From NCBI GenBank assembly GCA_963766175.1, contig CAVXZE010000016.1, positions 491,409 through 555,408 on the forward strand: a stretch of 64,000 nt of DNA, written 5' to 3'. Positions 8,635-15,052 of the stretch are shown here, one piece after another (the stretch's first letter is position 1; each line of letters starts with the position of its first letter). The notes below the pieces were generated by a model. It did not search any database. It was given only the letters and a program-made list of their open reading frames with translations, and had not been told where the DNA came from. Source of the DNA: CAVXZE01 sp963766175. Its GTDB lineage: Bacteria > Myxococcota_A > UBA9160 > UBA6930. A program made the position numbers and the translations under genes.

Positions 8635-9108
8635 CTAATCCACATCGACCGGGGTCTTGCACTTGTTGCAGCGTTTGGCGCCGCGGAACAGCTTGTGGCT
8701 GCACTCGGGACAGATGTAGCGGGCTTCCTCGTCAGCGACCCACTTTTCGGTTCCGCACCTTCTCCAATGCGGGATGGCACGTGAAATCACCTTCTTCCCC
8801 ACCGGCATGGGAAATTCGTCGATGAAGCGGCAGGGGAAGTCGTCGCATTCGTGACAGCCCGAGTAGCCATTCTCTCGAGTGCAGTCCTTGATCGGACACA
8901 CCCTGCAGAAGACGGAGACGGTCTCCGAGAGACATCCCTCGCAACGAAGGTCTTCTTTGGTGATGCTGTCCATTCCAGGGATCCTGTCTCGATAGACGCC
9001 GAACAGCTTCTCGAGGAATCCCGGGTTCTCGTCCCTGGTCGCGTAGTACACCCCGCAGACTCCGCAGTAGAGGCCACACGGCGCGAGAAAATCCGGATTC
9101 ACCTCCAC
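8635..9108 (-). CDS. DUF3795 family cysteine-rich protein
   Basis: A 157-residue soluble protein. The N-terminal part has the DUF3795 signature APCGLYCGVCGVY, followed by Cys-rich motifs LRCEGCLS, FCRVCPIKDC, GCHECDDFPC. A C-terminal zinc-ribbon-like motif follows (ICPECSHKLF...RCNKCK). These clusters suggest binding of Zn or an iron-sulfur centre, but the family has no assigned function. It sits 21 nt after the nitroreductase and 14 nt before the Nramp-like transporter, so the three are probably one transcript. The duplicated Cys modules make a redox or metal-sensing role plausible but unproven. Confidence 0.8.
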   Translation of the reverse strand: MEVNPDFLAPCGLYCGVCGVYYATRDENPGFLEKLFGVYRDRIPGMDSITKEDLRCEGCLSETVSVFCRVCPIKDCTRENGYSGCHECDDFPCRFIDEFPMPVGKKVISRAIPHWRRCGTEKWVADEEARYICPECSHKLFRGAKRCNKCKTPVDVD

Positions 9109-9129
9109 CGGCAGTCTCCCTTGTTCCCG

Positions 9130-9705
9130 CTATTTCCCATTCGAGACGATCAGCTCCTCGAGCCCGCGCTTGGGTACGTGGTGGACACCCTCTTCGTCGC
9201 GCCAATAGCGCGTGTCGCCCCCCGGCTCCAGGTTTTCGAGCACCACCTCCTCCGCGGGCTTGCCGAGCGCCAGCACCAGCCGGATCTGCAGGTGCTCGGG
9301 GATCGTCAACTCCTGCCGCAGCTTGTTCTTGTCGATCGCCCCGATCATGCAGCCACCCAGGCCCTTTTCCACCGCCCCCAGCAGCATGGTCTGCAATGCG
9401 ATGCCGTCGTCGCACCACCAATCCTTGGTAAGGGTTTCGTCGATCAGGACGACGATGTAGGCGGCCGGCCTCTCCCCGGGGGCCGGGCCCTTCCAATCCT
9501 GCAGGAAGGCGGCCCAGAAGAGGCAGGGGAAGATCCGGTCATTTGTCTCCGGGTCCGACGAGAGGAAGTATTTGAGCGGCTGGCGGTTGGTTGCCGAGGC
9601 GGTACAGCGAGCGAGGCCGACCAACTCCACCAGCTCCTGATGCGAAATGCGGTGCGATTCGTCGAAGCGTCGATAGCTCCGGTTCTTCACGACGAGATCA
9701 CGCAT
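9130..9705 (-). CDS. Nitroreductase family FMN-dependent oxidoreductase
   Basis: A 191-residue nitroreductase. The start at 9705 (MRDLVVKNRSYRRF) is preferred over one 36 nt upstream, because the intervening DNA reads GAGGAGGAAG, a good ribosome binding site that would otherwise encode an unlikely run of Glu. Family features are the N-terminal RSYRRF FMN-phosphate-binding segment, SATNRQPLKYF, and the late GLGGCMIGAIDK segment. Proteins of this type bind FMN and use NAD(P)H to reduce quinones, nitro-compounds or thioester-linked substrates. It is the first gene of the group that continues with DUF3795 and the Nramp-like transporter. Confidence 0.85.
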   Translation of the reverse strand: MRDLVVKNRSYRRFDESHRISHQELVELVGLARCTASATNRQPLKYFLSSDPETNDRIFPCLFWAAFLQDWKGPAPGERPAAYIVVLIDETLTKDWWCDDGIALQTMLLGAVEKGLGGCMIGAIDKNKLRQELTIPEHLQIRLVLALGKPAEEVVLENLEPGGDTRYWRDEEGVHHVPKRGLEELIVSNGK

Positions 9706-9849
9706 ACTGGGCACGGCTTCCTCCTCTTCTTCTGGCGTCAAGTTATCTGCTGCGGGCCGAGAAGACCAGAATCGGGGGGCCGGCGGTCATCCAGCCGATC
9801 CACTCGCCATAACTACACGTTATCGAACCGAAAAGCGGGCTGGAACTTC

Positions 9850-9880
9850 TTGGCGGCGGGATCGCCGGTCAGGTTATAAT
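9850..9880 (+). promoter_or_regulatory. Sigma70-type promoter for the acyl-CoA dehydrogenase pair
   Basis: A perfect -10 hexamer TATAAT lies at 9875-9880. The best -35 is TTGGCG at 9850-9855, with a 19-bp spacer that is slightly long. Transcription would start near 9887 and give a leader of about 30 nt with GCGGAGAAG before the TTG start of the first dehydrogenase. Confidence 0.55.
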
Positions 9881-9918
9881 GGCGGCGGACGTGGTGTCCT
9901 CAAGCGGAGAAGCAAAAA

Positions 9919-11040
9919 TTGAATTTCGATTTCTCGGAAGACCAGAAGCTTCTGCAGACGACGGTTCGTGACTTCGTCACGGACCAGGAGACACTGCAGA
10001 AAAACCGCAGCATCCTCGAATCCGACGCCGGGTACGATCCCGAGCTCTGGAAGAACGCCGCGGAGCTGGGGTGGCTCGGCGCAGTGATTCCGGAAGAGTT
10101 CGGCGGTGCAGGCTTCGGACATCTGGAGCTGGTGCTGATTGCCGAGGAGGTGGGCCGCGGGCTGCTGCCAATCCCATTCAGCTCGTCGGTGTACATGGCC
10201 ACCGAGGCCATTCTCCAGATCGGCAGCGATGCGCAGAAACAGAAGTACCTGGGTGATCTCGCGTCCGGTGATCGGATCGGCACGCTGGCGATCGCGGAGG
10301 GGATGGGGCATCCCGGTCCGCAGCACATCCAGGCCCGCTGCGAAGGGGGCAAGCTGAGCGGCACGAAGATCGCCGTGCCCGACGGCAACGTCGCAAACCT
10401 GGCAGTCGTCGCGGCAAAGACCGGCAAGGGGATCTCCCTGGTGCTGGTCGATCTGGACGGGCCGGGCGTCACCAAGAAATCGGTGGAATCGATCGATCCC
10501 ACGCGAGCCAGTGCAACCATCACCTTCAGCGACGCGCCCGCCGAGATATTGGGTGCCGAAGGGGAAGGTTGGGAGCTGGTGCAGAAGGTCCTGAACCGCG
10601 CCGCGATCCTGATGGCCTTCGAGCAGCTGGGCGGGGCGGACCGAGCCTTCGAGATCACCAGGGAGTACATGCTCGGACGCTACGCCTATGGTCGCCCGGT
10701 CGCCTCCTTCCAGGCGCTCAAGCATCGGATGGCCGACATGTACGTCGCCCTTCAGCTGGCCCGCTCCAACTGTTATTACGGAGGCTGGGCTCTGGAGAAC
10801 GACGCGGAGGAGTTGGGCCTCGCCGCCTGCAGCGCTCGCGTCAGTGCCACGCAGGCGTTCGACCTGTGCAGTGTCGAGATGGTCCAGCTGCACGGCGGTG
10901 TCGGGTTCACCTGGGAGTACGACTGCCACCTGTTCTACCGCCGTTCCAAGCACTTGGCCGTGGTACTCGGCTCCCCCGACCACTGGCGAGACAAGCTGAT
11001 CCAACACCTCACCTCCCAGCAGGCCAGCAAGGCCGCCTAA
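9919..11040 (+). CDS. Acyl-CoA dehydrogenase family protein (pair subunit 1)
   Basis: A 373-residue flavoprotein of the acyl-CoA dehydrogenase superfamily, beginning at TTG with GCGGAGAAG before it. The N-terminal helical domain opens with NFDFSEDQKLLQTTVRDFV. The centre holds the beta domain, with RIGTLAIAEG where most members have a longer FAD-binding motif. The C-terminal four-helix domain contains RYAYGRPVASFQALKHRMAD and LHGGVGFTWEYDCHLFYRR. The end lacks the canonical YEGT catalytic Glu motif. With the adjacent gene it resembles the heteromeric FadE pairs used in steroid side-chain or branched acyl-CoA oxidation. The partner starts 11 nt after the stop. Confidence 0.88.
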   Translation: MNFDFSEDQKLLQTTVRDFVTDQETLQKNRSILESDAGYDPELWKNAAELGWLGAVIPEEFGGAGFGHLELVLIAEEVGRGLLPIPFSSSVYMATEAILQIGSDAQKQKYLGDLASGDRIGTLAIAEGMGHPGPQHIQARCEGGKLSGTKIAVPDGNVANLAVVAAKTGKGISLVLVDLDGPGVTKKSVESIDPTRASATITFSDAPAEILGAEGEGWELVQKVLNRAAILMAFEQLGGADRAFEITREYMLGRYAYGRPVASFQALKHRMADMYVALQLARSNCYYGGWALENDAEELGLAACSARVSATQAFDLCSVEMVQLHGGVGFTWEYDCHLFYRRSKHLAVVLGSPDHWRDKLIQHLTSQQASKAA

Positions 11041-11051
11041 GGAGTCCAAAG

Positions 11052-12278
11052 ATGGATTTTGACGATACTCCGGAAGAGGCTGAGTTCAGAGCAGAAGCTC
11101 GAGCGTTTCTGGACGCCAACGCGACCGCCCTCACTCCCGGCGAGGTCCCGGGAGACCTGCTGGAGCGGGGCGATCCCGACATCATCAAGAAGGCGCAGGA
11201 GTGGCAGGCCTGCAAGAAGGACAACGGCTGGGCGGTCCTGACCTGGCCCGAGGAATACGGGGGACGGGGCCTGCGCTCGATCCACAACGTGATCTGGAAC
11301 CAGGAGGAGGCGAAATATCGCACTCCGCCGAATGTGTTCGGGATCGGTCTCGGAATGCTCGCTCCGACCATCATGACCCACGGTACCGACGAGCAGAAGG
11401 AGAAGTACCTGGCGCGCATGGCCCGTGGGGACGACATCTGGTGCCAGCTCTTCAGTGAGCCGGACGCGGGCTCGGATCTGGCGAGCCTGCGGATGAAGGC
11501 CGAGCGAGACGGCGATGACTGGATCCTCAACGGCCAGAAGATCTGGACCACCGGCGCGCACTACAGCCGCTACGGCATGGTCGTCACCCGCTCGGATCCG
11601 AACGTCGCCAAGCACGCCGGGATGACCTACTTCATGGTGGACATGAAGGCGCCTGGCGTCGAGGTCCGTCCGATCAAGCAGATCAGCGGTACCAGCGCGT
11701 TCAGCGAGGTCTTCTTCACCGACGTGCGCATCCCCGACACCTACCGGGTCAGCGAAGTCGGCAACGGCTGGCGGGTTGCGATCACGACCCTGATGAACGA
11801 GCGTGCGGTGTCCGGTGGCGCGGGCCGCAGCCTCCGAGCCGAGGATCTGATCCGGCTCGCCCAGGAGGTCGAGACGGAGACGGGCAAGGCGATCGACGAC
11901 GCCGGCGTCCGCCATCGCATCGCGGATTTCTACATCCGTGCCAACGGGCTCAAGTACACCAACTACCGCACGCTGACCGCGCTCTCCCGCGGGCAGACGC
12001 CCGGTCCGGAGGGGTCGATCTTCAAGCTGGTCATGGCTCCGCTCAATCAGGAGATCGCCAGCTTCGGTGTGGAACTCCAGGGGCAGGCTGGGTCGCTGAT
12101 GGATGAGAGATACGCGTGTCAGCTCGCCTATCTCGGTACGCCCGGCCTCCGCATCGCCGCGGGAACCGACGAGATCCTGCGGAACATCATCGCGGAGCGC
12201 GTGCTGCAGCTGCCGGGGGAGCCGCGGGTCGACAAGGGCATCCCGTTCAAGGACGTCCCGACGGGTCCGCCGCGCTGA
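11052..12278 (+). CDS. Acyl-CoA dehydrogenase family protein (pair subunit 2)
   Basis: A 408-residue acyl-CoA dehydrogenase. The ATG at 11052 follows AAGGAG and gives the family opening MDFDDTPEEAEFRAEARAFL. The FAD/substrate segment is intact (CQLFSEPDAGSDLASL; IWTTGAHYSRYGMVV). The C-terminal region reads IAAGTDEILRNIIAERVL, where classical enzymes have YEGT; the catalytic Glu position is Ala. This pattern occurs in heteromeric FadE enzymes in which the active base is placed elsewhere. It is co-transcribed with the preceding dehydrogenase. ETF, encoded at 21-23 kb, is the expected electron acceptor. The natural substrate is not readable. Confidence 0.9.
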   Translation: MDFDDTPEEAEFRAEARAFLDANATALTPGEVPGDLLERGDPDIIKKAQEWQACKKDNGWAVLTWPEEYGGRGLRSIHNVIWNQEEAKYRTPPNVFGIGLGMLAPTIMTHGTDEQKEKYLARMARGDDIWCQLFSEPDAGSDLASLRMKAERDGDDWILNGQKIWTTGAHYSRYGMVVTRSDPNVAKHAGMTYFMVDMKAPGVEVRPIKQISGTSAFSEVFFTDVRIPDTYRVSEVGNGWRVAITTLMNERAVSGGAGRSLRAEDLIRLAQEVETETGKAIDDAGVRHRIADFYIRANGLKYTNYRTLTALSRGQTPGPEGSIFKLVMAPLNQEIASFGVELQGQAGSLMDERYACQLAYLGTPGLRIAAGTDEILRNIIAERVLQLPGEPRVDKGIPFKDVPTGPPR

Positions 12279-12291
12279 TCGGAAGAAAATG

Positions 12292-12328
12292 GGGGTGGAG
12301 GAGGCTCGCGTCCAGCCTCCTCCACCCC
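12292..12328 (+). terminator. 15-bp perfect stem-loop after the dehydrogenase pair
   Basis: GGGGTGGAGGAGGCT (12292-12306) pairs perfectly with 12314-12328 across a 7-nt loop. It begins 14 nt after the stop of the second dehydrogenase gene. No T-tract follows, so it may act as an mRNA 3' stabiliser, or as a terminator that does not depend on a strong U-run. Confidence 0.6.
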
Positions 12329-12451
12329 TGAATCGCGCTATCATCGCGCAAGTCGCGGGCGCCGCCGCGGGGGACGCGGTTTCCAGGGCGCCCACTTCAT
12401 CCGTTTCGCTGGAGACACCGCCCCTGCGTCTCTCTTCGAGAGGAGCATTTC

Positions 12452-13084
12452 ATGCCGATCATCACGATCTCCAGAGGCTCGTACAGCCGCGGCAAGGAAG
12501 TCGCGGAGAAGCTCGCCCGGGAGCTGGGGTACGAATGCGTCTCGCGGGAGATCATTCTCGAGGCCTCGGAGCAGTTCAACATCCCCGAGATCCAGCTCGT
12601 TCACGCCATCGAGGACGCCCCTTCGATCCTCGATCGCCTCACCCGGGGCACGGAGCGGTACGTGGCGTACGTGCGTGCAGCGCTCTTGAAGCGGGTGCAG
12701 AAGGACGATGTGGTGTACCACGGGTTCGCCGGACGCCTCCTGCTCCGAGATGTTCCCTCCGTTCTCAGGGTGAGGATCATCGCCAGCATGGAGGACCGGA
12801 TTCAGGAAGTTGTGAGACGGGATGGCGTCTCGGAAGACGAAGCGCGGGAGCGCATCGTCAGAGCCGATGACGAACGCCGAAAGTGGAGTCATCATCTCTA
12901 CCGCGTCGATCCCGCGGACGCGAGCCTCTACGACATCGTGCTCCAGATCCGTCCCATGACGATCGACGACGCCGTGGGCACCATCAAGCTCGCCGCACAG
13001 CTGCCCGCATTCCAGACCACGCCCGAGGTGAAGAAGACCCTCGAAGAGCTGGCCGCCAGGGCCGAAGCTGAGGCGAAGGCATAG
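12452..13084 (+). CDS. Cytidylate kinase-like family protein (copy 1)
   Basis: A 210-residue protein of the cytidylate-kinase-like group (Cytidylate_kin2 type). It opens with MPIITISRGSYSRGKEVAEK, where the strand plus glycine/serine loop replaces a textbook Walker A. VVYHGFAGRLLL and the DRIQEVVRR helix follow, matching the NMP-binding and lid regions of P-loop nucleoside kinases. GAGAGGAGCATTTC gives a good ribosome binding site. True Cmk is usually about 220 residues with a canonical GPxGxGKS, so the substrate here may not be CMP. A close paralogue follows 39 nt later, pointing to a local duplication. Confidence 0.8.
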   Translation: MPIITISRGSYSRGKEVAEKLARELGYECVSREIILEASEQFNIPEIQLVHAIEDAPSILDRLTRGTERYVAYVRAALLKRVQKDDVVYHGFAGRLLLRDVPSVLRVRIIASMEDRIQEVVRRDGVSEDEARERIVRADDERRKWSHHLYRVDPADASLYDIVLQIRPMTIDDAVGTIKLAAQLPAFQTTPEVKKTLEELAARAEAEAKA

Positions 13085-13123
13085 GTCTGCAGGCGCCGGG
13101 CAGACAACAGACAGGAGCGTGTC

Positions 13124-13930
13124 ATGTCGATCATCACGATTTCGAGAGGTTCCTACAGCCGCGGCAGGGAGGTGGCTGAAAAGCTCGCAAAGCAGCTCGG
13201 CCATGAATGCATCTCGCGGGAGATCATTCTCGAGGCCTCGGAGCAGTTCAACATCCCCCAGCTTCAGCTGCTCAAGGCGGTGCGGGACGCGCCCTCCATC
13301 CTGGATCGCTACCGCTTCGGCAAGGAGCGCTACGTCGCCTACGTTCGCGCCGCCCTGCTGCGGCACGTGCAGCGGGGCAACGTGGTGTACCACGGCTTCG
13401 CGGGCCACTTCTTCCTTCAGCAGATTCCGTTCGCGCTCAACGTCCGGGTCCTCGCCGGCACGGAAGACCGGATCCAGGAGGTGATTCGGCGAGAGAATGT
13501 CTCGGCGGACGAAGCCCAACGCACCCTCGAACGAATCGACGAGGAGCGCTCGAAGTGGAGCCAGCATCTCTACGGCATCGATACCTGGGATCCGAGTCTG
13601 TACGACATGGTCCTCAACCTCCGGTCGCTCTCCATCGACGACGCGGTGAAGCTGATCGCGCGAAACGTCGAGCTGCCCGCCTTCCAGATTACGCCGGAGA
13701 CCAAGAGGATCCTCGACAACCACGTGCTGGCAGCGCAGGTCGAAGCGGCCTTGATCGCGGAGTTTCCGCAGGCGAAGGTGTCCGCCAAGGATGGCAACGT
13801 CTTCGCGGCCATCCACGGTCCCCTGAGCCAGCAGCAAGCGCTGACCGACAAGGCCAGGGATCTCGCCTCGTTCGTGGAAGGGACGAAGCAGGTCACCGTC
13901 CACTTCGTGCCGCTGATGACGGCCGACTAG
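13124..13930 (+). CDS. Cytidylate kinase-like family protein (copy 2) with BON-like C-terminus
   Basis: A 268-residue paralogue of the preceding gene: the first 200 residues share the ITISRGSYSRGREVAEKLA opening, the ILEASEQFNIP segment, VVYHGFAGHFFL and the YDMVLNLR strand. It extends about 60 residues further. The tail (AKVSAKDGNVFAAIHGPL, then a helix and a VTVHFVPL strand) has the strand-helix-strand rhythm of a BON domain, which usually binds membranes or ligands. That assignment is by eye. The kinase core looks intact in both copies, so they may form a heterodimer or divide substrate use. Confidence 0.78.
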   Translation: MSIITISRGSYSRGREVAEKLAKQLGHECISREIILEASEQFNIPQLQLLKAVRDAPSILDRYRFGKERYVAYVRAALLRHVQRGNVVYHGFAGHFFLQQIPFALNVRVLAGTEDRIQEVIRRENVSADEAQRTLERIDEERSKWSQHLYGIDTWDPSLYDMVLNLRSLSIDDAVKLIARNVELPAFQITPETKRILDNHVLAAQVEAALIAEFPQAKVSAKDGNVFAAIHGPLSQQQALTDKARDLASFVEGTKQVTVHFVPLMTAD

Positions 13931-13955
13931 AGCTTCTCTCACGCGCTCGCTCGGT

Positions 13956-13972
13956 ACTGAACGTTGTTCAGT
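13956..13972. promoter_or_regulatory. Palindrome, candidate regulator operator
   Basis: ACTGAAC-GTT-GTTCAGT is a perfect 7-bp inverted repeat with a 3-bp centre. It lies between the second kinase-like gene and the first PilZ gene, about 90 bp before the PilZ start. The shape resembles TetR-type operators; the stem is too short for a strong terminator. Confidence 0.45.
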
Positions 13973-14062
13973 GTCGAGAGAACTCATGCTGTCGCTTGCC
14001 CCGACCGATGGTTCATGCGTGGCACCTCTCCTGCCACCGATCACGCGGTTGGAGGGACAGCG

Positions 14063-14431
14063 ATGCAGGAACGGCGATTCAGCGGAGACTTCGTCCTCGA
14101 GCGTCGACGGACCCCGAGAATCCCTCTCCGAGTTGGGGTCAGCTACTCGCTCCAGGATACGGACGGCAATGGCTCGACGGAAAACCTCACCGTTCATGGG
14201 TTCTTCCTGAAGACCGACACGCTCGCGCCACTCGACGCCGCGGTCGAGCTCACCTTGGATTTGCCGGACGACGAGGGACCGGTAAAGGCCAACGGACGGG
14301 TAGTGAGAATCGCCCGTAGGCAGGACGAGCCGATGGGCTTTGCCGTGGAGTTCGAGCAACTCGAGGGATCCGCTCGACAGCGGATCGCGGTGCTGGTCGA
14401 GCAGGCGCGCATCGACCTGACGGCCCGGTAG
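14063..14431 (+). CDS. PilZ domain protein (single domain)
   Basis: A 122-residue protein starting at the ATG at 14063, which has GGAGGG 6 nt upstream; a longer in-frame extension lacks such a site. It carries the c-di-GMP-binding PilZ pattern: the Arg-rich loop ERRRTPRIPLRV near residue 15, then TENLTVHGFFL in place of the usual D/NxSxxG turn, followed by beta strands (GRVVRIARR). The second motif is degenerate (NLTVHG), so c-di-GMP binding should be regarded as possible rather than certain. It stands 15 nt before a second PilZ gene. Confidence 0.8.
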   Translation: MQERRFSGDFVLERRRTPRIPLRVGVSYSLQDTDGNGSTENLTVHGFFLKTDTLAPLDAAVELTLDLPDDEGPVKANGRVVRIARRQDEPMGFAVEFEQLEGSARQRIAVLVEQARIDLTAR

Positions 14432-14446
14432 GCCACCCGAGGTCCC

Positions 14447-14977
14447 ATGGAAAGGCGAAAGAGTTCGCGTCTTCGCTGCCGGATCCCCTGTGAGATTCTC
14501 GGTCCTGGGAACCGCGCTTCCGGTACGATTCTCGACCTCTCGGAGGGCGGGCTCTCGATCCAGACCGAATTGGAGGTCGACCAGGGTGAGAACCTCTCGA
14601 TACGCTTCCAGACGCCGGAGGGCGAAGCGATCGAGGTCGAGGCCCTGCTCTGGCACTCCCGCCGCGTTCGCAGCCGGGAGAGCGGCGAGAGCGCCTGGGT
14701 GCTGGGGCTGATGGTCTCGAAAGCTACCGAAGCGTACTCCCGACTCGCTTCGCGCGCGCAAGCCCCCCGGCCGGAGCCGCCCAGCCCATCGCCAGTGCGC
14801 GACACCGACGCGGTCGAAGAAGACGAGCTTGTCGGGTTCCGCATCCGCGTAAAGCAGTGTGTGGGTCCACGAACCCGCCTCCTCAGCCTCAGCGCGACGA
14901 GTGACGAGGAAGCTCGGGCGCTGGCGGTCACGCACCTGGGTGACGACTGGGAGGTGCTCGAGATCCTCGCCGTCTAG
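14447..14977 (+). CDS. PilZ domain protein with C-terminal alpha/beta module
   Basis: A 176-residue protein. The N-terminal PilZ domain (residues 1-95) has both canonical c-di-GMP motifs: RRKSSRLRCRIPCEI at the start and DLSEGGLSI near residue 30. A proline-rich linker (PRPEPPSPSP, about 104-113) connects to a small C-terminal unit of about 55 residues (FRIRVKQCVGPRTRLLSLSA, then a helix and WEVLEILAV) that I do not recognise. Together with the upstream PilZ and kinase-like genes it suggests a c-di-GMP-responsive cluster. No GGDEF or EAL protein is present in the window. Confidence 0.85.
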   Translation: MERRKSSRLRCRIPCEILGPGNRASGTILDLSEGGLSIQTELEVDQGENLSIRFQTPEGEAIEVEALLWHSRRVRSRESGESAWVLGLMVSKATEAYSRLASRAQAPRPEPPSPSPVRDTDAVEEDELVGFRIRVKQCVGPRTRLLSLSATSDEEARALAVTHLGDDWEVLEILAV

Positions 14978-15014
14978 CGCCCGCGCTCGAAGTCTCTGCG
15001 AGGAACGGCGGACC

Positions 15015-15044
15015 TTGACAACGTTCGAGCGCCTCCACGACACT
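15015..15044 (+). promoter_or_regulatory. Candidate promoter of the DUF3604 gene
   Basis: A perfect -35 TTGACA occupies 15015-15020 and a weak -10 GACACT occupies 15039-15044 (18-bp spacer). The -10 ends 8 nt before the ATG at 15053, so the transcript would be leaderless or almost so, in line with the weak ribosome binding site there. Confidence 0.4.
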
Positions 15045-15052
15045 CGGCTCCC

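Noticed and set aside
10569..11051. Upstream extension of the second acyl-CoA dehydrogenase
   Set aside because: It would overlap the first dehydrogenase out of frame; the ATG at 11052 has a ribosome binding site and begins the family sequence.
12341..15043. Antisense open frame of 900 codons across the kinase-like and PilZ genes
   Set aside because: It spans four genes with good motifs on the plus strand. Long antisense frames are common in high-GC DNA and this one has no recognisable domain.
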